Assembly (NCBI RefSeq): GCF_041549525.1
Contig: NZ_CP157456.1
Coordinates: 1,550,001-1,614,000, forward strand
Source: Paenarthrobacter aurescens
GTDB lineage: Bacteria > Actinomycetota > Actinomycetes > Actinomycetales > Micrococcaceae
DNA length: 64,000 nucleotides
Direction of reading: 5' to 3'
Part shown: positions 34,374-43,845 of the stretch, piece by piece
Position numbering within the stretch: the stretch's first letter is position 1
How the letters are laid out: each line of letters begins with the position of its first letter
Translations under genes and position numbers: made by a program
Notes under the pieces: model-generated
Told to the model about the DNA's origin: nothing
Databases searched by the model: none
Seen by the model: only the letters and a program-made list of their open reading frames with translations

Positions 34374-35396
34374 ATGGTCCACATCTGGAACGATCCCACC
34401 GAGGTCCCCAAGGACTTCGGACCTACTGTCGTCACCATCGGCAACTTTGATGGTGTTCACCGGGGCCATCAGCACGTTCTGGCGCAACTGACCACCACGG
34501 CCAAGCGGCACAACATCCCCTCGGTCGCTGTGACATTTGATCCGCATCCCGCCCAGGTCCACCGTCCGGATTCTGCTCCGGAGCTGATCATGGGGCTCCA
34601 GGACAAACTGGACGCGCTGGGTCACACGGGGGTGGATGCCGTCCTGGTGATGAAGTACACCCTTGACCTCGCCGCGATGACACCGCTGGAGTTTGTCCGC
34701 GGCATCATCCTTGACGGACTCCATGCCGCCCACCTCGTTGTTGGACACGACCTCCGTTTTGGGGCCGGCAATTCAGGCGACGTCGTCACGATGCAGGAAC
34801 TGGGCGATCAACTCGGCTTCGGGGTGACGGTGGTCAATGAATACGGCGCCGGGGGCTTCCCGGTCCACCACGACGGCGACTCGGACCGCCGCTGTTCTTC
34901 CACCTGGGTTCGGGAAGCTTTGAGCGAAGGCGACGTAGCTACCGCAGCTGCGGTTCTGGGCCGTCCCCACCGCATGCGTGGTGAAGTGGTCCATGGTGCT
35001 GCCCGTGGACGCGACCTGGGCTTCCCCACGGCAAATCTTTCCCATGATTCCACCGGCTATGTTCCGGCAGACGGCATCTACGCGGGGTGGCTGATCGATC
35101 AGGCCGGCACGCGCTGGCCCGCCGCGATTTCCGTTGGTTCCAATCCCACCTTTGATGGCGTCAGCCGGCAGGTGGAGGCTCACGTGATAGATCGTCCTGA
35201 AGAGAACGTTGAGGACTTCGACCTCTACGGGCAACACGTGGTGATCGAATTTACCCAGCGCCTGCGTGGCATGGTGGCCTACCGGGGGCCGGAAGCTTTG
35301 GTGGAACAAATGTGCTTGGACGTAGCTCAGGCCCACGAGTTGTTGACCCGGCGCCAGGGGCATTTCGACAACACTGCTGACGTGCCGGTAAACTGA
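34374..35396 (+). CDS. ribF: Bifunctional riboflavin kinase/FAD synthetase
   Basis: RibF turns riboflavin to FMN and then to FAD. The 340-aa protein has the N-terminal nucleotidyltransferase motif VTIGNFDGVHRGHQHVL (residue ~16-32) and the flavokinase domain with RGRDLGFPTANL near 214 and GYVPADGIYAGWL. ATG 34374 is set by the conserved MVHIWNDP start, and a longer reading is not needed. It precedes rpsO, the usual actinobacterial order. Confidence 0.95.
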   Translation: MVHIWNDPTEVPKDFGPTVVTIGNFDGVHRGHQHVLAQLTTTAKRHNIPSVAVTFDPHPAQVHRPDSAPELIMGLQDKLDALGHTGVDAVLVMKYTLDLAAMTPLEFVRGIILDGLHAAHLVVGHDLRFGAGNSGDVVTMQELGDQLGFGVTVVNEYGAGGFPVHHDGDSDRRCSSTWVREALSEGDVATAAAVLGRPHRMRGEVVHGAARGRDLGFPTANLSHDSTGYVPADGIYAGWLIDQAGTRWPAAISVGSNPTFDGVSRQVEAHVIDRPEENVEDFDLYGQHVVIEFTQRLRGMVAYRGPEALVEQMCLDVAQAHELLTRRQGHFDNTADVPVN

Positions 35397-35516
35397 TAAC
35401 TGGATCCGGCTGCAGTCCGTGGCGGCTGGACCTGTTTTTGTGTGCGGCAACGTACCAAAGGCAACCCGTCAGCGAGGCGCTGCACCGGGAGGCACGGCAC
35501 AACTCTAGGAGTTCAC

Positions 35517-35786
35517 GTGGCACTTGACGCCGCTGTAAAGCAGTCCATCATCAAGGAATACGCAACCTCTGAAGGCGACACCGGTTCGCCCGAGGTTCAG
35601 GTTGCAGTCCTGACCCAGCGGATCAAGGATCTGACTGAGCACATGAAGGAGCACAAGCACGACTTCCACACCCAGCGCGGTCTGCTGGCCATGGTTGGTC
35701 GTCGCAAGCGCATGCTTTCCTACCTGAAGAACACTGACATCGCCCGCTACCGTGCGCTCATCGAGCGTCTCGGCCTGCGCCGCTAG
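35517..35786 (+). CDS. rpsO: 30S ribosomal protein S15
   Basis: S15 binds 16S rRNA early in 30S assembly. The 89-aa protein starts [18 protein letters not shown], and holds [17 protein letters not shown] and HSRRGLL-like [20 protein letters not shown] precedes it. It is followed by a terminator and by pnp. Confidence 0.97.
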   Translation: MALDAAVKQSIIKEYATSEGDTGSPEVQVAVLTQRIKDLTEHMKEHKHDFHTQRGLLAMVGRRKRMLSYLKNTDIARYRALIERLGLRR

Positions 35787-35798
35787 TCTGCCTTTAGG

Positions 35799-35835
35799 GG
35801 CGGCCCGCTCCTTGCCGGAACGGGCCGCCTTCTTC
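35799..35835 (+). terminator. Intrinsic terminator after rpsO
   Basis: GGCGGCCCG at 35799-35807 pairs with CGGGCCGCC at 35821-35829 and is followed by TTCTTC. It separates rpsO from pnp. Confidence 0.75.
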
Positions 35836-35860
35836 ACCAACAACTAAAAACAGGAATCAA

Positions 35861-36010
35861 CCGCATCGCGCATTCGCGGTCCTCGGTAGTGATTCCCGGG
35901 AGCGAAATCGGTGACGATTTGCCCGTGGATCTCGATCGATGACCGGGTGTAGTACAGGCCAGGAAAAAAGAAGAGGCCTGGGTTGATGCGGCGGACTTCC
36001 GCTAACAGAA
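35861..36010 (+). ncRNA. Structured pnp leader, actino-pnp-like
   Basis: The space before pnp can fold with an outer stem (CCGCATC at 35861-35867 with GATGCGG at 35985-35991) around an AAATCG/CGATTT hairpin (35905-35920) and a CAGGCC/GGCCTG hairpin (35955-35980) with a purine-rich 14-base loop. Actinobacterial pnp leaders have a described conserved RNA, the actino-pnp motif, thought to be processed by RNase III. Placement fits that family, but alignment to the model was not done. Confidence 0.5.
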
Positions 36011-36026
36011 ACGGAGGTGACTCTCT

Positions 36027-38279
36027 ATGGAGGGTCCCGAAATCCAGTTCTCCGAAGCCATTATTGATAACGGTCGTTTCGGCAAGCGAGTCATTCGCTT
36101 CGAAACCGGCCGCCTTGCCAAGCAGGCAGCCGGCGCTTCGATGGTTTACATCGACGAAGACACCGCCCTGCTCTCGGCAACCACCGCAGGCAAGCAGCCG
36201 CGCGAAGGTTTTGACTTCTTCCCGCTGACGGTTGACGTCGAAGAGCGTATGTACGCTGCGGGTCGCATCCCGGGTTCGTTCTTCCGCCGCGAAGGCCGTC
36301 CTTCCACGGAAGCCATTCTGGCTTGCCGCCTCATGGACCGCCCGCTGCGCCCTGCCTTCGTCAAGGGCCTGCGCAACGAGGTCCAGATCGTGGTTACCGT
36401 TCTGGCCATCAACCCGGACGAGCTTTACGACGTCGTGGCCATCAACGCGTCCTCCATGTCCACGCAGCTCTCCGGCCTGCCGTTCTCCGGTCCGATCGGT
36501 GGCGTCCGCGTTGCCCTCATCGCCGACGAACAGGGTTCGCAGTGGGTAGCATTCCCCAAGCACTCCCAGCTCGAGAACGCCGTGTTCAACATGGTTGTGG
36601 CCGGCCGCATCGCCGGTGACGACGTCGCCATCATGATGGTTGAAGCCGAAGCCACGGACAACTCCTGGAACCTCATCAAGGAACAGGGCGCAACCGCTCC
36701 TACCGAAGAGGTTGTTTCCGAAGGCCTCGAGGCTGCAAAGCCCTTCATCAAAGCCCTCTGTGAAGCACAGGCGGACCTCGCAGCCCGCGCAGCGAAGCCC
36801 ACGGTTGAGTTCCCGGTGTTCCTGGACTACCAGGATGACGTTTACGCCGCTGTCGAAGCCGCTGCTGCTGAGAAGCTGGCCGCTGTTTTCCAGATCGCTG
36901 ACAAGCAGGACCGCGACAACGCCTCTGACGAACTCAAGGACGAGGTCCTTGGTGCCCTTGCCGGTCAGTTCGAAGGCCGCGAGAAGGAACTGTCCGCAGC
37001 ATTCCGCTCCGTCACCAAGCACGTTGTTCGCCAGCGCATCCTCAAGGACCAGGTCCGCATTGACGGCCGTGGCCTGACGGACATCCGCCAGCTGACCGCC
37101 GAGGTAGAGGTTCTGCCCCGCGTTCACGGTTCGGCAATCTTCGAGCGCGGCGAAACCCAGATCATGGGTGTCACCACGCTGAACATGCTCAAGATGGAGC
37201 AGCAGATCGACTCGTTGTCGCCGGTGACGCGCAAGCGCTACATGCACAACTACAACTTCCCGCCGTACTCCACCGGTGAGACCGGCCGCGTCGGTTCCCC
37301 GAAGCGCCGCGAAATCGGCCACGGTGCACTCGCTGAGCGCGCACTGGTTCCGGTTCTGCCCACCCGTGAAGAGTTCCCGTACGCCATCCGCCAGGTATCC
37401 GAGGCCCTCGGTTCCAACGGTTCGACGTCCATGGGCTCGGTGTGTGCTTCCACCCTGTCCATGCTCAACGCAGGTGTGCCGCTGAAGGCAGCTGTCGCCG
37501 GTATCGCCATGGGCTTGGTTTCCGACCAGGTTGACGGCCAGACCCGCTACGCAGCTTTGACCGACATCCTCGGTGCCGAAGATGCTTTCGGTGACATGGA
37601 CTTCAAGGTTGCCGGTACGTCCGAGTTCGTCACGGCCATCCAGTTGGACACCAAGCTTGACGGTATCCCCGCCTCCGTGCTGGCAGCAGCGCTGAAGCAG
37701 GCCCGCGAAGCCCGCCTCCACATCCTCGAGGTCATCAACGCAGCGATCGACACCCCGGACGAGCTCTCCGAGTTCGCACCGCGTGTTATCGCCGTCAAGA
37801 TCCCCGTGGACAAGATCGGCGAGGTCATTGGCCCCAAGGGCAAGATGATCAACCAGATCCAGGAAGACACCGGCGCGGACATCTCCATTGAAGATGACGG
37901 CACTGTGTACATTGGCGCCACCAACGGTCCGTCTGCCGATGCAGCACGTTCGGCCATCAACGCCATCGCCAACCCGCAGGTACCGGAAATCGGTGAGCGT
38001 TACCTGGGTACGGTCGTCAAGACCACCACCTTCGGTGCTTTCGTTTCCCTCACCCCGGGCAAGGACGGCCTGCTGCACATCTCCGAGCTCCGCAAGCTGG
38101 CCAACGGCAAGCGCGTGGACAACGTGGATGACGTCGTCTCCGTGGGCCAGAAGGTCCAGGTGGAAATCACCAAGATCGATGACCGCGGAAAGCTTTCCCT
38201 CTCCCCGGTTGTTGCCGAGGAAGAAGGAGCAGCCTCTGAGGACGCTCCGGCCGAGGCCGCTGAAGAGTCCGCAGAGTAG
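36027..38279 (+). CDS. pnp: Polyribonucleotide nucleotidyltransferase (PNPase)
   Basis: PNPase degrades RNA from the 3' end using phosphate. The 750-aa protein has two RNase PH domains ([16 protein letters not shown] near 38; [14 protein letters not shown] near 349; GERGTQIMGV-like [12 protein letters not shown] near 373), a KH domain ([17 protein letters not shown] near 601) and a C-terminal S1 domain ([17 protein letters not shown] near 657). GGAGG lies 8 bases before ATG 36027. It is downstream of rpsO and is followed by a terminator and the M16 peptidase. Confidence 0.96.
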   Translation: MEGPEIQFSEAIIDNGRFGKRVIRFETGRLAKQAAGASMVYIDEDTALLSATTAGKQPREGFDFFPLTVDVEERMYAAGRIPGSFFRREGRPSTEAILACRLMDRPLRPAFVKGLRNEVQIVVTVLAINPDELYDVVAINASSMSTQLSGLPFSGPIGGVRVALIADEQGSQWVAFPKHSQLENAVFNMVVAGRIAGDDVAIMMVEAEATDNSWNLIKEQGATAPTEEVVSEGLEAAKPFIKALCEAQADLAARAAKPTVEFPVFLDYQDDVYAAVEAAAAEKLAAVFQIADKQDRDNASDELKDEVLGALAGQFEGREKELSAAFRSVTKHVVRQRILKDQVRIDGRGLTDIRQLTAEVEVLPRVHGSAIFERGETQIMGVTTLNMLKMEQQIDSLSPVTRKRYMHNYNFPPYSTGETGRVGSPKRREIGHGALAERALVPVLPTREEFPYAIRQVSEALGSNGSTSMGSVCASTLSMLNAGVPLKAAVAGIAMGLVSDQVDGQTRYAALTDILGAEDAFGDMDFKVAGTSEFVTAIQLDTKLDGIPASVLAAALKQAREARLHILEVINAAIDTPDELSEFAPRVIAVKIPVDKIGEVIGPKGKMINQIQEDTGADISIEDDGTVYIGATNGPSADAARSAINAIANPQVPEIGERYLGTVVKTTTFGAFVSLTPGKDGLLHISELRKLANGKRVDNVDDVVSVGQKVQVEITKIDDRGKLSLSPVVAEEEGAASEDAPAEAAEESAE

Positions 38280-38300
38280 TCTGTAAGCAGTACACCCGGC

Positions 38301-38335
38301 AGGGCCGGTGGGCTTGAAAAAGCTCCACCGGCCCT
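38301..38335 (+). terminator. Terminator after pnp
   Basis: AGGGCCGGTGG at 38301-38311 pairs with CCACCGGCCCT at 38325-38335. Inner GCTT/AAGC pairing extends the stem and T-bases follow. Confidence 0.7.
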
Positions 38336-38360
38336 TCCGGCCTTAACCCGAAAGGCCTTA

Positions 38361-39704
38361 ATGACTGTTGTACCCTTGCCGCTGGAACAGACCCTTCCCG
38401 GTGGCGAATTGATCCATGGTGCTGAGGGCGGTTCTGTTGTTCGGCGCTCCGTCCTTCCCGGCGGCGTGCGCGTCCTGACCGAGGCGATGCCCGGCCAGCG
38501 TTCGGCCACCATAGGGTTCTGGGTGGCAGTGGGTTCGCGTGATGAAGCGGACGGCCAGCATGGTTCCACACACTTTCTTGAGCACCTGCTGTTCAAGGGC
38601 ACCAAACGGCGCACGGCCCTGGAGATTGCCTCCGCCTTCGATGAAGTGGGTGGCGAATCAAATGCGGCCACAGCCAAGGAGAGCACCTGTTACTTTGCCC
38701 GTGTCCTGGACACGGATCTGCCCATGGCGATCGATGTCATCGCTGACATGATCACCGGCGCGGTCCTTGATCCAGCTGAATTGGAGCAGGAACGCGACGT
38801 TATCCTTGAGGAAATCGCCATGGACAGCGATGATCCCACTGATGTGGCCCACGAGAAATTCGTGGCTGCCGTCCTGGGCAACCACCCCTTGGCGCGCCCC
38901 ATTGGGGGAACACCTGATGCCATCAAGGCTGTGGCCCGGGACTCGGTGTGGGCGCACTATCAGCGCTACTACCGTCCGGAGGAACTGGTCATCACCGCTG
39001 CTGGCGGTTTGGATCACGACGTCGTCTGCCAGCTTGTCCTGGATGCCTTGAAGGCCGCCGGGTGGCAGCTGGATGCGGACGCCGCACCAGTAGAACGTCG
39101 TGGCACCGATCGTGCCGTCATCACAGGTACATCAGGACTGCACGTGGTTAAGCGTCCCGTGGAGCAGGCCAACATCATCATGGGTTGCCCAACAATAGTG
39201 GCCACCGATGACCGCCGCTTTGTCATGAGCGTGCTCAATGCCGTGCTGGGTGGTGGCATGTCCTCGCGGCTGTTCCAGGAAATTCGCGAGAAGCGCGGCC
39301 TGGTGTACTCCACCTACTCGTTCACGGCAGCGTACGCCGATGCTGGGTACTTCGGCATGTACGCGGGCTGCACCCCGTCCAAGGTCCGTCAGGTGTTGGA
39401 ACTCCTTGGCTTGGAGCTGGATAAGCTGGCCAAGGAAGGCATCACCGAGGAGGAGCTTCGGAAGGCTGTAGGCCAGCTGAGCGGCGGGATTGTCCTTGCC
39501 CTTGAAGACACAGGCTCGCGAATGTCTCGGCTTGGCCGGGCGGAATTGGTGTCCGGGGAGTTCCAGGACATCGACGAGACCCTGGCCCGCATCAAAGCCG
39601 TCACGGTGGAGGATGTTCAGGACCTCGCGCGTGAACTCGCCGCGGCGCCCCGCACCATCACCGTTGTTGGACCGTTCGAGGAAACCGAAACTTTCGGCCT
39701 CTAG
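38361..39704 (+). CDS. M16-family zinc peptidase
   Basis: The 447-aa protein has the inverted zinc motif HFLEH (residues 71-75) with the downstream glutamate in EEIAMDSDDP, and the typical second domain with KRGLVYSTYSF (about residue 312). Actinobacterial members such as PepR are encoded next to pnp and presumably degrade peptides in the cytoplasm. The order pnp, M16, dapB is commonly kept; here a molybdenum gene island lies between this gene and dapB. Confidence 0.93.
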   Translation: MTVVPLPLEQTLPGGELIHGAEGGSVVRRSVLPGGVRVLTEAMPGQRSATIGFWVAVGSRDEADGQHGSTHFLEHLLFKGTKRRTALEIASAFDEVGGESNAATAKESTCYFARVLDTDLPMAIDVIADMITGAVLDPAELEQERDVILEEIAMDSDDPTDVAHEKFVAAVLGNHPLARPIGGTPDAIKAVARDSVWAHYQRYYRPEELVITAAGGLDHDVVCQLVLDALKAAGWQLDADAAPVERRGTDRAVITGTSGLHVVKRPVEQANIIMGCPTIVATDDRRFVMSVLNAVLGGGMSSRLFQEIREKRGLVYSTYSFTAAYADAGYFGMYAGCTPSKVRQVLELLGLELDKLAKEGITEEELRKAVGQLSGGIVLALEDTGSRMSRLGRAELVSGEFQDIDETLARIKAVTVEDVQDLARELAAAPRTITVVGPFEETETFGL

Positions 39705-39724
39705 GCCCGACTCCGCCATTCTCC

Positions 39725-39764
39725 GGACTCCCGCAGTGTAAGTCTCTGGACTCGCGCACTGTAA
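39725..39764. repeat. Near-identical 17-base direct repeats
   Basis: GGACTCCCGCAGTGTAA at 39725-39741 and GGACTCGCGCACTGTAA at 39748-39764 match at 15 of 17 bases, with a 23-base period. They lie directly before a perfect hairpin. Confidence 0.6.
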
Positions 39765-39765
39765 A

Positions 39766-39799
39766 CAGGGCAGCATGATCACACGATCATGCTGCCCTG
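39766..39799. terminator. Perfect 15-base hairpin upstream of the DUF1579 gene
   Basis: CAGGGCAGCATGATC at 39766-39780 pairs exactly with GATCATGCTGCCCTG at 39785-39799 around a 4-base loop (ACAC). It fits as a terminator for the M16 peptidase, and it lies just before the next ribosome binding site. Confidence 0.6.
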
Positions 39800-39816
39800 C
39801 CTACTTTGGAGAACTG

Positions 39817-40278
39817 ATGGAATTGCCCTCCAGCGGCCATGCTGCGGAATTGTTGCGCGATTTCATCGGGCATTGGAAAGGCATCACGGAGATCGCTGCC
39901 TCTCCTTGGGGAACTGCCAGGACAGCTGAGGCGGAAGCGGCTTTTACCAGTGCGGCGGGTGGATATGCCGTGGTTCAGAGCTACAGGCATCGCGAAGCGG
40001 ACGGTACGCACTTTGAAGGTCATGGGATGTTCACCCTGGACCGCGATCACGGAGACACTTTGTGGTACTACGTGGACAGTATGGGGCGTCCGCCGTCCAT
40101 CCCGGTCCGTGGGACATGGCATGAGGGCACGTTGACCCTGGACCGGAGGACTCCGGAGGGGGTTGCCCGTCATACGTTCCGGGTTGAGGATGGTGTGCTG
40201 GTACACACAGCGGACCTGAAGCTTGAGGGATCCGCCGGGTACAGTCCGCTGTTGAAAAGCGTCTTTCGCAGGGCCTGA
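39817..40278 (+). CDS. DUF1579-like small protein
   Basis: From ATG 39817 the protein is 153 aa. The pattern RDFIGHWKGI near residue 16, GGYAVVQSYRHR, HFEGHGMFTLD and LWYYVDSMG resembles the DUF1579 lipocalin-like beta-barrel proteins. The N-terminal GHWKG segment is typical. The function of the family is not known. TTTGGAGAACTG before the ATG carries a Shine-Dalgarno sequence. The longer start at 39775 would lie inside the hairpin and is not used. Confidence 0.75.
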   Translation: MELPSSGHAAELLRDFIGHWKGITEIAASPWGTARTAEAEAAFTSAAGGYAVVQSYRHREADGTHFEGHGMFTLDRDHGDTLWYYVDSMGRPPSIPVRGTWHEGTLTLDRRTPEGVARHTFRVEDGVLVHTADLKLEGSAGYSPLLKSVFRRA

Positions 40279-40281
40279 GTC

Positions 40282-40548
40282 TTAGCCCCCGGCGAAGGGC
40301 GGCAGGACATCAATCACGTCATCGTCTCCGAGGGGAACCGAGCGGTCCCGCACGGCCACTTCGTTGCGGAGGAAACTGCTGCGTGCCATGATCCTCGCGA
40401 GCGTCGGCGTGCCTTCGGGAGGCATGGGACGCTCGACGGCGAGGGCAGCTTCCAGCAGTCCCTCAAGGCTGGTGCCTCCCGGGAGGAGATGATGTTCTTC
40501 TTCGACTCCAGCGGCTGCGCGCGCGGCAGCGAAGTAACGGACGAGCAA
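40282..40548 (-). CDS. moaD: Molybdopterin synthase small subunit (MoaD)
   Basis: MoaD is a ubiquitin-like sulfur carrier whose C-terminal Gly-Gly becomes a thiocarboxylate used to make molybdopterin. The 88-aa protein ends DVLPPFAGG, with the needed GG. Its TTG start at 40548 follows the moaA stop by 4 bases and has GGAGG inside the end of moaA at 8 bases. It needs MoaE, which is encoded on the other strand at 47719-48174. Confidence 0.9.
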   Translation of the reverse strand: MLVRYFAAARAAAGVEEEHHLLPGGTSLEGLLEAALAVERPMPPEGTPTLARIMARSSFLRNEVAVRDRSVPLGDDDVIDVLPPFAGG

Positions 40549-40552
40549 GGGT

Positions 40553-41692
40553 TCAGCCTCCGATTGCGCTCATGCTGCGGTCCGGCTGGACGAAGTCCGC
40601 TGCGCCGAGACCGGTGTGATCCATGCCGTGGGCCTTGGGCTTGACCCACATGGCATCTTGCCATCTTGATGCCAGTTCCTCGTCAGTTGCTCCTTCGCGA
40701 AGGAGGCCCAGAAGATCAAACTCTTCACGCGAGAAAAGGCAACTCATGATCTTGCCCTCTGCCGTGATGCGTGTACGGCGACAATCTGAGCAGAACGGTT
40801 CGGTCACAGAGGCAATGATGCCCACTGTACCGAGGACCGGGCCAGTGGCAGCCCCGGTTGCCGGGTCCCGGCGTCGTACTTCAAACCGTTCGGCCGGTGC
40901 GCCGTCCCGCTCGCGGGGGTCAGCGCCCAGCACGAAGTCGCGGGAAAGGAGTTCCCGGATCTCGGCTGCGGTGATCATGTTCCGCCGGGTCCAACCGTGG
41001 TCCGCGTCCAGCGGCATTTGCTCAATGAAACGGAGCTCGTAGCCGCGGCCCAGGGCCCACGCCAGGAGATCCGGTGACTCTGCGTCATTGATGCCGCGCA
41101 TCAGTACAGCGTTCAGTTTCACCGGGCCCAGTCCGGCAGCCCAGGCGGCATCCACACCGGCCAGGACGCGGTCCAGGAAGGGTCGCCGGGTGAGTTGGGT
41201 GAAGGTCTCCTCGTGGAGGGAGTCGAGCGAAACGTTGATCCGGGTGAGCCCCGCGGCTTTCAACGCCGCTGCCTTCTTGTCCAGTCCCACGCCGTTGGTG
41301 GTCATGGAGATGGGGAGATCCGGGTGGTCAGCGCGGATACCTGCAATGATGTCCACCAGATCGGCGCGGACCAATGGCTCGCCGCCGGTGAGCCGGAGCT
41401 CCCGTACGCCCAGGGCGGTAACGCCGATGCGGACGATCCGGACTATCTCGTCCTTGGTCATGACAGCCTGCTTGGAGAGCCACTCCAGTCCCTCAGCGGG
41501 CATGCAATAGGTGCAGCGCAGGTTGCATTTGTCCGTCAGTGACAGACGCATATCCGTTGCGCGCCTGCCATAGCGGTCCCACAGCCCCGAGGGCGTGCCG
41601 GCTGGACGAGGGGGCGGAACGGCCATACCGCTTTCCGTGCTGCCCGCGGCGTTGCCTGAAGGGGGCAGCGGCATGCCTAGCTGAACACTCAT
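40553..41692 (-). CDS. moaA: GTP 3',8-cyclase MoaA
   Basis: MoaA is a radical-SAM enzyme for the first step of molybdenum cofactor synthesis, acting on GTP before MoaC. The 379-aa protein has the SAM-cluster motif CNLRCTYC (Cys 56, 60, 63) and the C-terminal cluster Cys in FCSDCRRTR and IMSC, and ends in the functional C-terminal GG (SAIGG). A Pro/Gly-rich N-terminal extension of about 35 residues precedes DMRLSLTDKC. It diverges from the response regulator. The start ATG 41692 has TAGCCT 6 bases upstream on the minus strand, indicating a leaderless transcript. Confidence 0.96.
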   Translation of the reverse strand: MSVQLGMPLPPSGNAAGSTESGMAVPPPRPAGTPSGLWDRYGRRATDMRLSLTDKCNLRCTYCMPAEGLEWLSKQAVMTKDEIVRIVRIGVTALGVRELRLTGGEPLVRADLVDIIAGIRADHPDLPISMTTNGVGLDKKAAALKAAGLTRINVSLDSLHEETFTQLTRRPFLDRVLAGVDAAWAAGLGPVKLNAVLMRGINDAESPDLLAWALGRGYELRFIEQMPLDADHGWTRRNMITAAEIRELLSRDFVLGADPRERDGAPAERFEVRRRDPATGAATGPVLGTVGIIASVTEPFCSDCRRTRITAEGKIMSCLFSREEFDLLGLLREGATDEELASRWQDAMWVKPKAHGMDHTGLGAADFVQPDRSMSAIGG

Positions 41693-41698
41693 AAATTC

Positions 41699-41704
41699 AG
41701 GCTA
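41699..41704 (-). promoter_or_regulatory. -10 element of moaA-moaD (leaderless)
   Basis: On the minus strand, TAGCCT ends 6 bases before ATG 41692. Confidence 0.5.
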
Positions 41705-41813
41705 CGCCACCGCGGCAGGATCAGTGACACCCATTACAGTCATCAGTTCTTACGGATTCCATACACTTGTGCTGCGGAAGGCGGGATCGGGTGCTGAGCA
41801 CCGCCTGCAAACC

Positions 41814-41819
41814 TATGCT
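41814..41819 (+). promoter_or_regulatory. -10 element of the response regulator operon (leaderless)
   Basis: TATGCT ends 6 bases before GTG 41826. It faces the moaA promoter across about 110 bases. Confidence 0.5.
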
Positions 41820-41825
41820 GAAAGC

Positions 41826-42608
41826 GTGACCACAAATACGGCAGCACCAGCGGAACCAGGAAATCGCCGCATCCTCCTGGTGGAGGATGAGAAGACCATT
41901 GCCGGCGTCGTCCGTGACTACCTCCTCAAGGCCGGGTTCCAGGTGGACACGGCCGAAGATGGCTTCACCGCCCTTGAGCTGGCAGCTTCGCGGCAACCCG
42001 ACCTCGTGATCCTGGACCGCATGCTGCCCGGGCTGGACGGTGTGGAAGTATGCCGCAGGCTGCGTCAAAGCATGAGTGTGCCGGTCATCATGGTCACGGC
42101 ATTGGGAACCGAGGACGACCGGATTCTGGGTTTGGAAATGGGCGCGGACGATTACGTCACCAAGCCTTTCTCCCCACGGGAGCTGGTGCTCCGCGTGAAG
42201 TCCGTGCTGCGCAGGAGTATCAAGGAATTCACCCCGGAGCCACCTGTGGAAGTTGCCGGACTCGAACTTGATCCGGCCTCACGGACAGTGACCCACCGCG
42301 GGGTTCCTTTGGCGTTGACAGTGCGTGAATTCGATCTCCTGGCCTTCCTCATGCGAAGGCCCAACCAGGTCTTCAGCCGGGAAGAACTCATCAAAGCCGT
42401 GTGGGGCTGGGACTTCGGAGACTTGTCCACTGTTACGGTCCACGTCCGGCGCCTGCGGGAAAAGATCGAAGCCAACCCCACCAAACCCGAGCTGCTGAAG
42501 ACCGTGTGGGGCGTTGGCTACCGCTTCGATACCAAGGAAGCTGCTTCGGCCTCAGCCGGCCCGGAAGCTGTATACGCGGAAACAGAGGGTGACCATGGAA
42601 GGCAGTGA
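41826..42608 (+). CDS. OmpR/PhoB-type response regulator
   Basis: From GTG 41826 the protein is 260 aa. The receiver domain has RILLVEDEKT and the phospho-aspartate in LVILDRMLPG (near residue 66), with VIMVTALG and DDYVTKPFSPREL. A winged-helix output domain follows (LTVREFDLLAFLMRRPNQVFSRE, TVTVHVRRLREKIE, VWGVGYRF). It is followed by the histidine kinase, the molybdoenzyme and the moeA-moaC-mog-moaE genes. The leaderless promoter starts this run. It may control molybdoenzyme or cofactor genes; targets are unknown. Confidence 0.95.
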   Translation: MTTNTAAPAEPGNRRILLVEDEKTIAGVVRDYLLKAGFQVDTAEDGFTALELAASRQPDLVILDRMLPGLDGVEVCRRLRQSMSVPVIMVTALGTEDDRILGLEMGADDYVTKPFSPRELVLRVKSVLRRSIKEFTPEPPVEVAGLELDPASRTVTHRGVPLALTVREFDLLAFLMRRPNQVFSREELIKAVWGWDFGDLSTVTVHVRRLREKIEANPTKPELLKTVWGVGYRFDTKEAASASAGPEAVYAETEGDHGRQ

Positions 42609-43845
42609 GCTGTGGACCATCCTGGCGTGGGTTCTTTTCTGGGCCGTGCTTATAGGCGCTGCAACGTGGATGCTCCTGAGGCTGCTTCGCCGGGCCTCGG
42701 TACTGGCCCAGATCTGCCTGGTGGTGGTGGCCACAGTGGCGGTGCTGGTGGCGGGAATGGTCAGTGCCTTCAACGCCATGTTCATTTCCGCGAGGGACCT
42801 GGAAGTCATGTGGTACATCCTGGCCACCGCCTCGGCTGTTGCCGTTGCGCTGTCCCTCATGCTCGGCGCCGGGGTCTCCCGGAACGCCGCCCACCTGGTT
42901 GACGCTGCCCGACGACTTGGGCGCGGGGAAACCCTGGAGCACACCGTCGGAGAGGGCCGGGGGAGCGCCCCGGCCATGACGTCCGAACTTGCTGAACTGG
43001 CCCAGGAACTTGAGGCGAGCAGCCGCAGCCTTGCCGAGTCGCGGCGTCGGGAAGCAGCAATCGAAACTGCACGGCGGGAACTGGTGTCCTGGATTTCCCA
43101 TGACCTCCGGACGCCCCTGGCCAGCATGCGTGCCATGACCGAAGCCCTGGAGGACGGCATGGCCTCGGATGTCCAGGGCTATTACCGCAAGATCATTGGC
43201 CAAACGGAGCAGATGACAGCTATGGTCAACGACCTTCTGGAGCTGTCCAAGATTCAGGCCGGCACGCTCCGCCTGCGGGCGGAACCGCTGGACCTCTACG
43301 ATCTCGTCAGTGACGCCATCTCAGACCTCGCGCCGCTGGCGGCCCAACGGGGCATCAGGCTCGACGGCGGCGGGGACCGGGAGTGCATGGCCGTGGCAGA
43401 CGGGCCCAGCCTCGCCCGCGCCGTGCGGAACATAGTGCTCAACGCCATTCTCTACAGCGCTCCGGACAGCGAGGTTCACATCAGTGTTGGACGGGGAATC
43501 GAAGGAAACGCCGTGATCGCTGTGGAGGATCACTGCGGCGGGTTACCGGAAGAAGACCTCCCCTACTTGTTTGAAACCGGATGGCAGAAAGATCCCGCCC
43601 GCCGCACCACCGAAGCACTGCACGGCAGCTACAGCGGCGCCGGCATCGGGCTGAGCATGGTGGCCGGCATCGTCAAAGCACATGGGGGATCAGTCACCGT
43701 GCACAACATCGACGGCGGGTGCCGCTTCGCGTTGTCACTCCCGGCCGGTGAGGCCCCGCCGGAGCAGCTGACGGCAGGAACGCCTTCAACGGCGCACGCT
43801 GAACAAACCCTTACCAGTGATCACCGCCTTGGAGGCACCTCATGA
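42595..43845 (+). CDS. Sensor histidine kinase paired with the upstream regulator
   Basis: From ATG 42595 the protein is 416 aa. It has two membrane helices near the start (residues ~5-28 and 38-60), a HAMP-like linker (LVDAARRLGRGETLEHT), then the phospho-accepting histidine in SHDLRTPLASM near residue 170 and the ATP-binding N and G boxes (RNIVLNAILYSAP; GAGIGLSMVAGIVKAHGG). It overlaps the response regulator by 14 bases and the molybdoenzyme gene by 4, so all three are coupled. The very short sensor loop suggests it senses inside the membrane or through a partner. Confidence 0.94.
   Translation: MEGSELWTILAWVLFWAVLIGAATWMLLRLLRRASVLAQICLVVVATVAVLVAGMVSAFNAMFISARDLEVMWYILATASAVAVALSLMLGAGVSRNAAHLVDAARRLGRGETLEHTVGEGRGSAPAMTSELAELAQELEASSRSLAESRRREAAIETARRELVSWISHDLRTPLASMRAMTEALEDGMASDVQGYYRKIIGQTEQMTAMVNDLLELSKIQAGTLRLRAEPLDLYDLVSDAISDLAPLAAQRGIRLDGGGDRECMAVADGPSLARAVRNIVLNAILYSAPDSEVHISVGRGIEGNAVIAVEDHCGGLPEEDLPYLFETGWQKDPARRTTEALHGSYSGAGIGLSMVAGIVKAHGGSVTVHNIDGGCRFALSLPAGEAPPEQLTAGTPSTAHAEQTLTSDHRLGGTS

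Noticed and set aside
35844-38078. Long open frame antisense to pnp
   Set aside because: It lies fully opposite a clear PNPase with motifs and shows no family resemblance or start signals.
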